A stretch of DNA of 47,844 bases from a virus, in IMG/VR virus record IMGVR_UViG_3300020171_000043, positions 1 to 47,844 of that record; one strand, given 5' to 3'. Of the stretch, positions 6,969 through 13,708 are shown one piece after another. The notes beneath the pieces were generated by a model. It saw only the letters and a list, made by a program, of their open reading frames with translations. It was not told the DNA's origin and made no database searches. Within the stretch, counting starts at the first letter, position 1. Every line of letters begins with the position of its first letter. The position numbers and the translations under genes were made by a program.

Positions 6969-6977
6969 TTTCTTCTC

Positions 6978-7016
6978 TGGGGTACACCCCATTTGTAATA
7001 ATTAACCGCGAGTTAA
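6978..7016 (+). promoter_or_regulatory. Two small hairpins in an intergenic stretch
   Basis: TGGGG-TACA-CCCCA (6978-6991) forms a tight 5-pair hairpin, and TTAAC-CGCGA-GTTAA (7002-7016) a second one. Neither has a T-run, so they are not classical terminators. They may be processing or mRNA-stability structures. Bases 7017-7086 show nothing else. Confidence 0.4.
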
Positions 7017-7086
7017 TCTCAAGGTTTAAAAAACAAAAATGGAATTTGGGTATTTTGGAAAGATTTTAATAAAATAATAAAATAAA

Positions 7087-7266
7087 ATGAAAAACCTCAA
7101 CTGCCCCCAATGTGGGGAAAAACAATGGAGCATTGCTGATTGCAATTACGTGATTCTATTCAAGACGTGTTGGTCGTGCGATAAGGGTCGGTGGGAAGCC
7201 AAAGAACTTTTCCTTTCGGAGTTTGAGCGGCGTGAGAAACAAGCGGCGCAATCTGAACCATTATGA
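7087..7266 (+). CDS. Small zinc-ribbon protein
   Basis: A 59-residue frame with CPQCG and CWSCD pairs spaced as in a zinc ribbon, then an amphipathic helix. ATG 7087, stop 7264-7266. It is one of many short zinc proteins in this region. Function unknown. Confidence 0.55.
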   Translation: MKNLNCPQCGEKQWSIADCNYVILFKTCWSCDKGRWEAKELFLSEFERREKQAAQSEPL

Positions 7267-7302
7267 AGAAGAAAATAAACTTTAATCAATTAACTAAAAA
7301 CT

Positions 7303-7443
7303 ATGTATCATTATGAAGATTACCTTCATTTTTTAGAGAGGCGAAAACAAAAAAAAGAAACGCTAAACGCCTTAATCGGCGGGGTCGGGTTAGCGATATT
7401 AGTAATTATAATTTGGGCAATAATTAGTTTAATGGCAACTTAA
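7303..7443 (+). CDS. Single-pass membrane protein
   Basis: A 46-residue protein with a charged N-terminal third and one hydrophobic segment (about residues 26-45: LIGGVGLAILVIIIWAIISL). The layout suggests an N-in, C-out anchor. Function unknown. Confidence 0.5.
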   Translation: MYHYEDYLHFLERRKQKKETLNALIGGVGLAILVIIIWAIISLMAT

Positions 7444-7448
7444 AAAAA

Positions 7449-7733
7449 ATGGCAGGAAATAAAAGAATAGGCAGTCTTCGAGGACACGGCAAAGGAATTG
7501 CGAAAACTAAATGGGCTCAAACTCATTTACGAGGTGAAAAGAAAGGCGGGAAAAAAAGAAAAATGAAAACAAATAAAAAAAGGTCGATAACTCCGCAAGA
7601 ACGGCTTTCTTGGACAGAAAAAGAAGCTAACCAAAAATGGCTTTTAGAGCAAGCGAAAGGGGGTGTTAAAAATTATGACAACAGCAGAAGAAAAAATAAA
7701 CGATATTTTATCCGTCCTGCCTATTTGGGATAA
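7449..7733 (+). CDS. Basic hypothetical protein
   Basis: A 94-residue protein rich in Lys, Arg and Gly, with a basic patch near residues 30-48 that could contact nucleic acid. Its last 19 codons overlap the next gene in another frame (59 bases), which is long for a phage overlap, so either the C-terminus or the next start is less certain. Confidence 0.5.
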   Translation: MAGNKRIGSLRGHGKGIAKTKWAQTHLRGEKKGGKKRKMKTNKKRSITPQERLSWTEKEANQKWLLEQAKGGVKNYDNSRRKNKRYFIRPAYLG

Positions 7734-7950
7734 AATCGATGCCCTAGAATATCTGGGGATTAAACTTAACTTAACCGACGACGAGATTGTATCAATAGCG
7801 GGACAAAAAGCGGCGTTTGAGAAAAAGGAAGAGTTAGAAGAAGAAAAGAACAGAAAGGTAAAGGTCAAAGAGTTTATGAACAATATGTGGGCTGGTGCGG
7901 ACTTCAGTAAAGCAATGCAAGCATTAACGGATTTAACTATTAAAAAATAA
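7675..7950 (+). CDS. Hypothetical protein in recombination cluster
   Basis: A 91-residue protein (MTTAEEKINDILSVLPIWDKIDALEYLGIKL). It is helical, with a DDEIVSIAGQKAAFEKKEELEEEK coiled segment. ATG 7675 is preferred over the in-frame GTG at 7663 because it follows an AAAATT leader. One base separates it from the next gene. The position before a Gam/ssDNA-binding pair suggests a recombination accessory role, by context only. Confidence 0.55.
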   Translation: MTTAEEKINDILSVLPIWDKIDALEYLGIKLNLTDDEIVSIAGQKAAFEKKEELEEEKNRKVKVKEFMNNMWAGADFSKAMQALTDLTIKK

Positions 7951-7951
7951 T

Positions 7952-8389
7952 ATGAATACTTTAGAAACAAAAACAAAAGACTTATTAATGCTTAGAGCAG
8001 AGATATCTAAGATCGATGAAGAATACGAAAGACAAGTTGCGCCGCTTAAAGTATTAAGAGATAAAGAGCAATTCGCAATTATGGAAGAGTTGAAGTCTAG
8101 TGGTCAGTTTAGTGTTAGATTTGCCACCGCAACAGTTTCTTTAAGTGTAAGAAAAACACTAAAAGTTATCAATGAAAACGAAGTGATTGAAGAACTTAAA
8201 AGCCGAGGATTAGACAAGGAATATACCGCAGTTAAGCTCAATGACTTATTCAAGGAATTTTCTAAGACGATTGTTAAAGAAGGAACACCGATTAAAGGAA
8301 CTGAAATCTCTGAAACGGAATTTATTAGCATAAGAGCAACAGACGAAAAGGTCGACAAGAGAAAGGTTAAAGGAGATTTTATTAAATAA
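7952..8389 (+). CDS. Gam/Gp157-like recombination accessory protein
   Basis: A 145-residue protein with an N-terminal coiled coil (LRAEISKIDEEYERQVAPLKVLRDKEQFAIMEELKS), then FATATVSLSVRKTLKVINENEVIEELKSRGL, a beta-hairpin plus helix arrangement typical of phage proteins found beside single-strand-annealing or ssDNA-binding genes. The assignment is by pattern and place. The next functional gene is the ssDNA-binding-like protein, now separated from it by an inserted HNH gene. Confidence 0.5.
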   Translation: MNTLETKTKDLLMLRAEISKIDEEYERQVAPLKVLRDKEQFAIMEELKSSGQFSVRFATATVSLSVRKTLKVINENEVIEELKSRGLDKEYTAVKLNDLFKEFSKTIVKEGTPIKGTEISETEFISIRATDEKVDKRKVKGDFIK

Positions 8390-8403
8390 TTAAAAAAAAC
8401 AAT

Positions 8404-8430
8404 ATGGGATTTTTACCAAATGATATTTGA
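8404..8430 (+). pseudogene. 5' stub of the ssDNA-binding gene left by an HNH insertion
   Basis: ATG 8404 encodes MGFLPNDI and then stops. The working gene at 9078 begins MSFLPSSY. The shared MxFLP start and the normal A-rich leader show that this was the original 5' end, cut off from its gene by the 8431-9077 insertion, whose 3' end supplies a replacement start. Confidence 0.65.
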
Positions 8431-8455
8431 CAAATAGTTTAAAAAGGATTATACT
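8427..8455 (+). promoter_or_regulatory. Promoter of the HNH element
   Basis: TTGACA (8427-8432), a 17-base spacer and TATACT (8450-8455). The predicted start near 8462 gives a leader of about 75 bases containing the pseudoknot. The promoter lies within or at the edge of the inserted element, so the endonuclease brings its own transcription. Confidence 0.65.
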
Positions 8456-8470
8456 AAAGATACAATTTAT

Positions 8471-8538
8471 TAGCGTTGAACATAAAATCCCTCTTGGTAT
8501 AATCGTTTCAACGCTATTATATCCGGCGGGATTTTATG
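8471..8538 (+). promoter_or_regulatory. Pseudoknot leader covering the HNH start codon
   Basis: Stem 1 pairs TAGCGTTGAA (8471-8480) with TTCAACGCTA (8507-8516). Stem 2 pairs CATAAAATCCC (8481-8491), immediately after stem 1, with GGGATTTTATG (8528-8538). The stems interlock as an H-type pseudoknot with loops of 15 and 11 bases. The ATG at 8536-8538 forms the end of stem 2, so the start codon would be hidden when folded. A later in-frame ATG at 8548 escapes. Translational repression of the endonuclease is inferred. Confidence 0.65.
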
Positions 8539-9081
8539 TATAAAATTATGGTAAAGTGTGTGTCAGGATATAATAATCAGTATTTAATTTATCCTAATGG
8601 CAAAGTTTATTCTAAAAAACAAATTTGCTGGAATGGAGTTAAACACTGGGTTAAAAAAGGTCGATATTTAAAAATTCAAATAGCAATTAATGGGTATAAG
8701 GTCGTTGGTCTATCTAAAAAAGGAATTACAAAATTGGAATATTTACATAGATTGATTGCAAAAAGCTTTATACCAAATCCAGACAATAAAAAGACGGTAA
8801 ATCATAAAGACGGTAATAAATTAAATAATAATCTGTGTAATCTAGAATGGGCGACTTATTCTGAAAATACGAAACACGCATTTTATACAGGACTTATGAT
8901 TGGTAAAAAGTCTTTTGGTGAAAACAATCATCAATCCAAAGTAAAAGAAAAACAAATAGCAGAAATTAGAATTTTAAAAAATATTAAATTATTAAAAGAA
9001 ACCGCCAAATTATACAATTTAAGTATTAGCCAAATATGGTCAATACAAAATAATGTATCTTGGCGACATATAAAAGTATGA
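8536..9081 (+). CDS. NUMOD4-HNH homing endonuclease
   Basis: A 181-residue protein with the homing-endonuclease layout. A NUMOD4 motif (YLIYPNGKVYSKKQI, about residues 16-30, continuing to 60) is followed by an HNH domain (HRLIAKSFIPNPDNKKTVNHKDGNKLNNNLCNLEWATYSEN, about 75-115) and a C-terminal DNA-binding helix-turn-helix repeat (about 135-175). It would nick or cut DNA lacking the insertion, at or near the start of the ssDNA-binding gene. It has its own promoter and leader. Its TGA overlaps the ATG of the next gene. A stub of the invaded gene is left upstream at 8404. Confidence 0.9.
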   Translation: MYKIMVKCVSGYNNQYLIYPNGKVYSKKQICWNGVKHWVKKGRYLKIQIAINGYKVVGLSKKGITKLEYLHRLIAKSFIPNPDNKKTVNHKDGNKLNNNLCNLEWATYSENTKHAFYTGLMIGKKSFGENNHQSKVKEKQIAEIRILKNIKLLKETAKLYNLSISQIWSIQNNVSWRHIKV

Positions 9082-9635
9082 GCTTCCTTCCTAGTTCTTA
9101 CAAAGTTCCTGTCTCCAGCGGTAATTATTTTAAACTGCAAGACGGGGAAAATACATTCAGAGTTTTAAGCTCGGCAATCATTGGCTGGGAATACTGGACT
9201 ACCGTTAACAAGCCAGTCAGAAATAAGGAAAAATTTAACGATATACCCGAAGATATTAAAATCGGCAAAGATGGAAAGATAAGTATTAAGCATTTTTGGG
9301 CTTTTGTGGTATGGGATTATCAAGACAAGGCGATTAAGATATTGGAAATAACTCAACAGACCATTCAAAAACCGATTAAGGCTTTAGTTGATAATCCGAA
9401 GTGGGGAGATCCGAAGAAGTATGACATTTCAATCACTCGTTCAGGCGAAGGATTTGAAACTGAATATTCGGTTATGCCTAATCCTCATACGGAGATAAAA
9501 GTTGAAGTTCAAGAGGCATATAAAAACAAGTCAGTTAACTTAGAAGCTTTATATTCGGGGAAAGACCCATTTCAAGAAGGTAAAAAAGCCAAAGAAATAA
9601 TTGATATAATGGGTGGTGAAGAATTGCCTGTATAA
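9078..9635 (+). CDS. Putative phage ssDNA-binding protein
   Basis: A 185-residue protein. The N-terminus (MSFLPSSYKVP, NYFKLQDGENTFRVL) and the following WEYWTT, FWAFVVWDYQDKAIKILEITQ pattern match a widespread phage OB-fold ssDNA-binding family (T4 gp32-like/gp2.5-like core). The C-terminus is acidic (DIMGGEELPV), as in many SSBs that recruit partners through an acidic tail. ATG 9078 is chosen because the extra upstream codons (from 9060) are the end of the HNH gene in another frame. Its first codons were rebuilt by the HNH insertion. Confidence 0.65.
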   Translation: MSFLPSSYKVPVSSGNYFKLQDGENTFRVLSSAIIGWEYWTTVNKPVRNKEKFNDIPEDIKIGKDGKISIKHFWAFVVWDYQDKAIKILEITQQTIQKPIKALVDNPKWGDPKKYDISITRSGEGFETEYSVMPNPHTEIKVEVQEAYKNKSVNLEALYSGKDPFQEGKKAKEIIDIMGGEELPV

Positions 9636-9671
9636 CAAGAAGGCATTAAAATAAGAAAATAAGGCTAAAAT

Positions 9672-10118
9672 ATGCTATACGAATTTAATATAAAAATATC
9701 AATCAATGCGGCTGATAGCGTAAAAGCTAAAGAATTGCTTACTTTCGGATTAAAAAGTCTAGACTGCAAGATATTAGAACTGGAAAATATCGCCCAAGTA
9801 AGAAGTTCTCAGCAGAATAAAGCAATTCACCTCTGGTTTACGCAACTAGCTCAAGCGCTTAACGAAGCGGGTTTTGATATGAGAAAAACCATATCGCCAA
9901 TGGTGGATATTAGCTGGACTGATTACACGGTTAAAGAATATTTGTGGCGACCAGTCCAAAAATCTCTTTATGGGACAAAATCAACAAGACAACTTAAAAG
10001 ACACGAAATAGATTTAATTTTCGATAACATAAATAGAATAATAGGTAAAAGAACCGGTGTTTATGTAGAATTTCCGAGTATTCAATCTTACGAAAAACAG
10101 CAAATTTCTAAACTATAA
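9672..10118 (+). CDS. NinB-like recombination protein
   Basis: A 148-residue protein. The stretch RSSQQNKAIHLWFTQLAQALNEAGFDM, then WTDYTVKEYLWRPVQKSLYGTKSTRQLKRHEIDLIFDNINRIIG and a YVEFPSI end, is a well-known phage pattern seen next to ssDNA-binding and recombination genes. NinB-like is the closest label I can offer; the exact family name is uncertain. Its place after the SSB supports a role in recombination or replication. Confidence 0.55.
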   Translation: MLYEFNIKISINAADSVKAKELLTFGLKSLDCKILELENIAQVRSSQQNKAIHLWFTQLAQALNEAGFDMRKTISPMVDISWTDYTVKEYLWRPVQKSLYGTKSTRQLKRHEIDLIFDNINRIIGKRTGVYVEFPSIQSYEKQQISKL

Positions 10119-10135
10119 TAAATAATCTAAAATAA

Positions 10136-10324
10136 ATGAAAAAATCAATAATAAATACAATAAAAATAAAATGGAAATATTATTTTATTTGCAAGGGAAG
10201 TAAGGGCGGAGAAACAAATTGCGGAAAAATATTTTGGAACGATGATGATAATGTTTGTGTATATTGCGGAAGCAAAAATACAAGAAGAGTGTATAATATA
10301 CATTTTTTTAAGGGAAAATTTTAA
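10136..10324 (+). CDS. Small zinc-ribbon protein
   Basis: A 62-residue protein with a basic N-terminal segment (INTIKIKWKYYFICKG) and three further cysteines (NCGK, CVYCG) forming a likely zinc ribbon. A truncated relative lies at 12302, which shows duplication within this region. Function unknown. Confidence 0.5.
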   Translation: MKKSIINTIKIKWKYYFICKGSKGGETNCGKIFWNDDDNVCVYCGSKNTRRVYNIHFFKGKF

Positions 10325-10369
10325 ATAAATAAATTAAAATTAAAAAATTAAAAATAATTTAAAATAACT

Positions 10370-10636
10370 ATGGAAAAATCAATAATCCGCGAATTATTAT
10401 CGGATAAACAGTTTCAAAAAATCCACGGTAAGTGGGCAATTGAAAATAATAAAATTCTCAATGAAGATAAAGACAAATGGAATTTTGGAATTATAGTCCG
10501 TAATCATACCCGAGATGCTTTCGACCTAATGATAGAAAGAGCGATTGAATTGGAATTGGATAGTTTGCCGAAGAAACCAACCGTAATATGTTCTCACAAT
10601 TTTACCGACTTTACGAAGGAGGAAATTTTAACCTAA
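10370..10636 (+). CDS. Hypothetical protein, 88 residues
   Basis: A mixed alpha/beta small protein (IIRELLSDKQFQKIHGKWAIENN, NFGIIVRNHTRDAFDLMIERAIELELDSLPKK) with a TVICSHNF ending. No recognised family. Typical A-rich leader and strand. Confidence 0.5.
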   Translation: MEKSIIRELLSDKQFQKIHGKWAIENNKILNEDKDKWNFGIIVRNHTRDAFDLMIERAIELELDSLPKKPTVICSHNFTDFTKEEILT

Positions 10637-10651
10637 CCGAACCAAATAACT

Positions 10652-10921
10652 ATGAACTTAGAAGAAACAATTAAACAGCAAGACGAAAAATTTGAGAAAA
10701 TTTTAAATAATCCAATGTTGCGCTCTAGCAGTAATGGCACAAAAATAATAAAAGAAGACTGGAAGTCTTATCTCCATTGCCGAGACCAAGCCATCGCCGA
10801 AGCGGTGAGGGAAGAAATACTTGATATATTCTCCAAAGAGCGTTTAAATTGGGTTAAAGACAGTACTGGTGATATAGCCTTAAGAGAGTTTAAAAACGCA
10901 ATTCTTAACGGATTAAAATAA
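10652..10921 (+). CDS. Paralogous small protein (copy 1)
   Basis: An 89-residue protein starting MNLEETIKQQDEKFEK, with SYLHCRDQAIAEAVREEILDI. The same blocks appear in the 11437 protein (MNLKETIIKQDEKFNK, SYLRIRDQAIAEAVREEE), and more loosely in 10926. A tandem family has therefore expanded here. Function unknown. Confidence 0.5.
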   Translation: MNLEETIKQQDEKFEKILNNPMLRSSSNGTKIIKEDWKSYLHCRDQAIAEAVREEILDIFSKERLNWVKDSTGDIALREFKNAILNGLK

Positions 10922-10925
10922 AACT

Positions 10926-11270
10926 ATGAAAAATTTACAAGATTTAGATGAATTTAAAAGATTTTTTGATAATAAGTTAGATTGGAATAGTCCAACTCAC
11001 CTAAAGGATAATTATAATTTAGATAATTTAAAAGATGATTTTAAATCATTTATCCTCTCCGACCGTCAAGAGGTGTTAAAAATGGTGTTAGAAAATTTGC
11101 CAGAAGAAAATCCAAATTCGGCAAGAATTGCTCAAAATGGGAATGGTATGGATTATTGTTCTACTTGCGAGCAAGCGTGGGAATATTGCAGTTGTTCGGC
11201 AAGGAATAGAGGCAACAACGATTGCCTGTGTAGGATTAAGCAAGTAATCAATAATTTAAAAAACTTATGA
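10926..11270 (+). CDS. Cysteine-rich paralogous protein
   Basis: A 114-residue protein. The N-terminal half (FKSFILSDRQEVLKMVLENLPEE) echoes the SYL-RDQAIAEAV block of its neighbours. The C-terminal half is cysteine-rich (DYCSTCEQAWEYCSCSARNRG, then CLCRIK), probably zinc-binding. It starts 4 bases after copy 1, and its stop overlaps the next ATG. Confidence 0.5.
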   Translation: MKNLQDLDEFKRFFDNKLDWNSPTHLKDNYNLDNLKDDFKSFILSDRQEVLKMVLENLPEENPNSARIAQNGNGMDYCSTCEQAWEYCSCSARNRGNNDCLCRIKQVINNLKNL

Positions 11271-11410
11271 GCAATGAAACTATATTAACTATTAGATTTT
11301 TGTTAGGATTGCCGTTTTTAGTTATCGCCATTCCATTCATTCTTGTATTTCAATTTATTTCTGGAACTTATATTACTTCAATCCTTACTTCAGAAGATGA
11401 ATATGATTAA
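11267..11410 (+). CDS. Single-pass membrane protein
   Basis: A 47-residue protein with a long hydrophobic segment (FLLGLPFLVIAIPFILVFQFI) and an acidic C-terminus (SEDEYD). ATG overlaps the preceding stop (ATGA), so it is coupled to the 10926 gene. Function unknown. Confidence 0.5.
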   Translation: MSNETILTIRFLLGLPFLVIAIPFILVFQFISGTYITSILTSEDEYD

Positions 11411-11436
11411 ATTATCTCAATTAACAAAATAAAACT

Positions 11437-11748
11437 ATGAACTTAAAAGAAACAATAATAAAACAAGATGAAAAATTTAACAAAGAATTTCCTGAAATCG
11501 AATGTTCAGCTCACGAAAGAACATCATCGGCAATGTGCATTTGCGCAGAACTTCCTGACCTAAACGAAGAAAAAAGAAATATTAAATCTTATCTCCGTAT
11601 CAGAGATCAAGCAATTGCCGAAGCAGTGAGGGAAGAAGAAAGAGAAAAAATTAAAAAATATATTGTGAATGAAATGCTTATTTGTAATAAGGAAGGAACT
11701 CCAACATCTCGATTAACTTCATTGACTTGCAGAATAAAGGATTTTTAA
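11437..11748 (+). CDS. Paralogous small protein (copy 2)
   Basis: A 103-residue relative of the 10652 protein, with the same N-terminal block and RDQAIAEAVREE. It has inserted a cysteine-containing segment (ECSAHERTSSAMCICAEL) that resembles the Cys-rich half of the 10926 protein. This indicates duplication and mixing of modules. Function unknown. Confidence 0.5.
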   Translation: MNLKETIIKQDEKFNKEFPEIECSAHERTSSAMCICAELPDLNEEKRNIKSYLRIRDQAIAEAVREEEREKIKKYIVNEMLICNKEGTPTSRLTSLTCRIKDF

Positions 11749-11774
11749 AAATTCTAATAAACTAAAATAAAACT

Positions 11775-12299
11775 ATGACAATAGATGAAGCAAAACAAAA
11801 GATTGAAGAACTAAAAAACTTCTTAAAACAAGAAGACGAAGAATTGCCATTTTTATGGGTAAAAATTGATTATTCCGTAATCCCGCAAGCATTATTTGAG
11901 AAATACGGAGTCAAGCCGTTTGAGATTATGAAAAGAAAAATGAGAAACAAGGACGGAAAAGTTTGGAATAATATCAATTACTTTGACGCTCAAAAAGAAT
12001 GTGAAAAATTAGGTTTTCGACTGCCAAATATTAGAGAAATGTTAATGCTCTTAGAATACTATAAAAATGGCAATCAAATAATTTCTTATAAAGATAAAGA
12101 ATTTTTGGGAATTGAAGAATTATCTTATGGGGAAGATGTATGTTACGAATGGATTTATTGTTTTGTAGATGTCGCCTTGGAGCGCGGCGGCCATTGGGAC
12201 AGTGCCGCGTACGCTGGCGTGTTCACGCTGAATTTGAACTATTCGCCTTCGTACGCGAGCACGAGCGTCGGCTTCCGGTGTGTTAGAGAAATTAAATAA
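11775..12299 (+). CDS. C-type-lectin-like variable protein, retroelement target
   Basis: A 174-residue protein. The N-terminal part (LPFLWVKIDYSVIPQALFEKYG, then FDAQKECEKLGFRLPNIREMLMLL) resembles proteins of the formylglycine-enzyme/C-type-lectin fold that serve as targets of diversity-generating retroelements. The last 45 residues (ERGGHWDSAAYAGVFTLNLN and SPSYASTSVGFRC) match the typical variable-region ending, where exposed positions come from mutated adenines. The DNA of this part is about 64% GC, against about 30% just upstream. Such proteins bind variable ligands. No reverse transcriptase or template repeat is seen in the window, so diversification would have to come from elsewhere. 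Confidence 0.75.
   Translation: MTIDEAKQKIEELKNFLKQEDEELPFLWVKIDYSVIPQALFEKYGVKPFEIMKRKMRNKDGKVWNNINYFDAQKECEKLGFRLPNIREMLMLLEYYKNGNQIISYKDKEFLGIEELSYGEDVCYEWIYCFVDVALERGGHWDSAAYAGVFTLNLNYSPSYASTSVGFRCVREIK
12171..12281 (+). other. Putative diversity-generating retroelement variable region
   Basis: This GC-rich tract at the end of the lectin-like gene has the codon pattern of a variable repeat. TAC, TAT, AGT, AGC, ACG and CAT occur at places where related sequences carry AAC or AAT, while the framework (GGCG, GTGTTCACGCTG, GTCGGCTTCCGG) looks fixed. The GC-rich 3' end would be the initiation site for retrohoming. Its base composition is foreign to the rest of this genome. Confidence 0.6.
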
Positions 12300-12301
12300 C
12301 T

Positions 12302-12400
12302 ATGCAAAAATATATAACAAACACAATAAAAATGAAATGGAAATATTATTTTATCTGCAAAGGAAGAAGATTAAATCAATTAACTTTTAACTTTAATTAA
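12302..12400 (+). pseudogene. Truncated copy of the 10136 zinc-ribbon gene
   Basis: The first 22 codons parallel the gene at 10136 (both encode a segment with KWKYYFICKG), with many identical bases. Then the copy runs into a stop after 32 residues, before the zinc cysteines. It is probably a decayed duplication, though a short product could still be made. Confidence 0.55.
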
Positions 12401-12408
12401 AATGAATA

Positions 12409-12624
12409 ATGAAAAAATACATAATTAAGGAAATTAAAAGAACGAATGATAGTTGGTGCATAAATTCTCGTTATAGAATTTACGACAGTGATGGCTGTAT
12501 TTATGATACTTATGCGGCTAAAAATATACCTAACGAAGTTTTTAAATTCCGCGATGATTTAGAGAATTATTTTCAAAGCAGGTTAGAATTTAAAAATGAT
12601 AATGAATTAAGACATAGAATTTAA
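12409..12624 (+). CDS. Hypothetical protein, 71 residues
   Basis: A small charged protein with a beta-like first half (YIIKEIKRTNDSWCINSRYRIYDSDGC) and a helical end. No recognised family. It lies in the run of small early genes. Confidence 0.5.
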   Translation: MKKYIIKEIKRTNDSWCINSRYRIYDSDGCIYDTYAAKNIPNEVFKFRDDLENYFQSRLEFKNDNELRHRI

Positions 12625-12646
12625 TAAAATAATAAATTAAAATAAA

Positions 12647-12733
12647 ATGTATTTTTTTAAAATAATCAAATTATTAAATTATGTAATTAAAATAAGTTTT
12701 GAATTTGTAATTTTTAAAGATAAACTAAAATGA
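12647..12733 (+). CDS. Possible 28-residue peptide
   Basis: A short, AT-rich frame whose stop overlaps the next start (ATGA). It is hydrophobic and basic. The coupling is the only support for it. Confidence 0.2.
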   Translation: MYFFKIIKLLNYVIKISFEFVIFKDKLK

Positions 12734-12948
12734 AAAATTGGGAATGGGAAATAGAATTTGATAAAAAATTTATCTCTCCAAAAACTTTATGGTGTCAAGA
12801 CAAAAATGGAAAATGGCTGGGGAAGCAAGATGTGAAAGATTTTATTAAAGATAAAATTGAAGAAGCTGAAAAGCGAGGTTATGAAGCTGGAGAAGAGTTT
12901 GCTGGACTGAGGCAGGAAGTAGAGAGGGAATTTAAAAGCGGGGATTAA
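12730..12948 (+). CDS. Hypothetical protein at end of early region
   Basis: A 72-residue protein with a tryptophan-rich N-terminus (KNWEWEIEF) and an acidic helical C-terminus (IKDKIEEAEKRGYEAGEEFAGLRQEVEREF). It is the last rightward gene before the convergent hairpin, which overlaps its stop codon. Family unknown. Confidence 0.55.
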   Translation: MKNWEWEIEFDKKFISPKTLWCQDKNGKWLGKQDVKDFIKDKIEEAEKRGYEAGEEFAGLRQEVEREFKSGD

Positions 12949-12955
12949 CCCCGCT
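12937..12955. terminator. Bidirectional hairpin between convergent gene blocks
   Basis: AGCGGGG-ATTAA-CCCCGCT is a perfect 7-pair stem with a 5-base loop. It lies between the last rightward gene and the end of the leftward block, where a bidirectional terminator is expected. T-rich sequence flanks it weakly on both sides. Confidence 0.7.
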
Positions 12956-12976
12956 CTATATTTATAAATTATTTAC

Positions 12977-13156
12977 TTAATTGCCCTTTTTATTTCCTAA
13001 TCTTCTTCTTCTCATTTCGTTTGATCGTTCCTGTACGGACATTCCGACAAATTGCCTTTCAATGGTTGCTTTCATTCTACCTTGTCTTTCTTTTAAGACT
13101 TTTTTTGTTCTGTTTAATAAATCAAGGTCTTCTTGAGTTAAAATTATTTCTTGCAT
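12977..13156 (-). CDS. Small basic protein of the leftward block
   Basis: A 59-residue protein, MQEIILTQEDLDLLNRTKKV followed by RQGRMKATIERQFVGMSVQERSNEMRRRRLG. It is strongly basic and helical, and could be DNA-binding (a ribbon-helix-helix-like size), but no family is certain. It overlaps the upstream 13144 gene by 13 bases. Confidence 0.5.
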   Translation of the reverse strand: MQEIILTQEDLDLLNRTKKVLKERQGRMKATIERQFVGMSVQERSNEMRRRRLGNKKGN

Positions 13157-13287
13157 AGTTTTTTTGTTAATTTATATAATGGATTAGATACTTTTTTTGT
13201 GGAAACACAAGTAAAATACTTTTTAGGTAACTTAGTTTTTGTTTTTTTTGATGGTTTATATAATCCCCATTCGTCATATACTAGCAT
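13144..13287 (-). CDS. Small basic protein with strong Shine-Dalgarno
   Basis: A 47-residue lysine-rich protein (MLVYDEWGLYKPSKKTKTK). Its start is preceded by AAAGGAGGTG with 7-8 bases to ATG, a near-ideal ribosome site that is rare among the rightward genes. Function unknown. Confidence 0.5.
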   Translation of the reverse strand: MLVYDEWGLYKPSKKTKTKLPKKYFTCVSTKKVSNPLYKLTKKLCKK

Positions 13288-13333
13288 AATTTACACCTCC
13301 TTTCTTTTTTTATTTAATTTATTAAACTTGCCC

Positions 13334-13361
13334 TTGAAGTTTTTTTAAAGTATGTTATACT
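13334..13361 (+). promoter_or_regulatory. Rightward promoter facing the leftward genes
   Basis: TTGAAG (13334-13339), a 16-base spacer and TGtTATACT (-10 at 13356-13361). It overlaps the stop of the leftward gene at 13355 and would give antisense RNA across it. A similar site lies at 13878, sharing the ATTAAACTTG and TATACTGTAATTA words. Confidence 0.5.
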
Positions 13362-13633
13362 GTAATTAGATTAAGTGGCGCTTTGAACATATTATTTTTA
13401 AAAACTTTCTCGAAAACTTCCCTTTGTTGTTTCGTCGCGCCATAATTATAAGATGTTGTTTGCATTTTTCCGTTTTTATCTAAATAAAAGACGTCATAAA
13501 CATTATAATTAATTCCATAACAATGACCTCTTGTAGCGTAACCCCTATTCATTATCTGTTTTGCGATATTACGATACTGATAGCTCACGATTTTAGTTTT
13601 TTCACAAACTTTTTCAAAAGTATATTTTTTCAT
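13355..13633 (-). CDS. Hypothetical protein of the leftward block
   Basis: A 92-residue protein rich in Tyr, Asn and Lys (FEKVCEKTKIVSYQYRNIAKQIMNRGYATRGHCYG, VYDVFYLDKNGKMQTTSYNYGATKQQREVFEKVF). It looks globular. No recognised family. The 3' end is faced by a rightward promoter. Confidence 0.5.
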   Translation of the reverse strand: MKKYTFEKVCEKTKIVSYQYRNIAKQIMNRGYATRGHCYGINYNVYDVFYLDKNGKMQTTSYNYGATKQQREVFEKVFKNNMFKAPLNLITV

Positions 13634-13675
13634 AATTTTGTTGTTAAATTAAATTAAATTAAATTAATCAGTATA

Positions 13676-13708
13676 TCATACTACTTCTGTTAGTTCAATA
13701 GTTTCCAT
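13676..13708 (-). CDS. Ten-residue peptide with strong ribosome site
   Basis: METIELTEVV is encoded behind AAGGAGG with 6-7 bases to ATG. Such a good site on so short a frame suggests a leader peptide or a coupling device for the gene at 13633 rather than chance, but this is weak evidence. Confidence 0.25.
   Translation of the reverse strand: METIELTEVV

Noticed and set aside
8404-9095. Group I intron interrupting the ssDNA-binding gene
   Set aside because: No conserved intron core was seen, and no exon junction ending in U with a final G restores the frame. The rebuilt start codon fits an intronless insertion.
13151-13348. Rightward frame of 65 codons in the leftward block
   Set aside because: It is antisense to two small genes that have good Shine-Dalgarno sites, and its product is a low-complexity Phe/Leu sequence.
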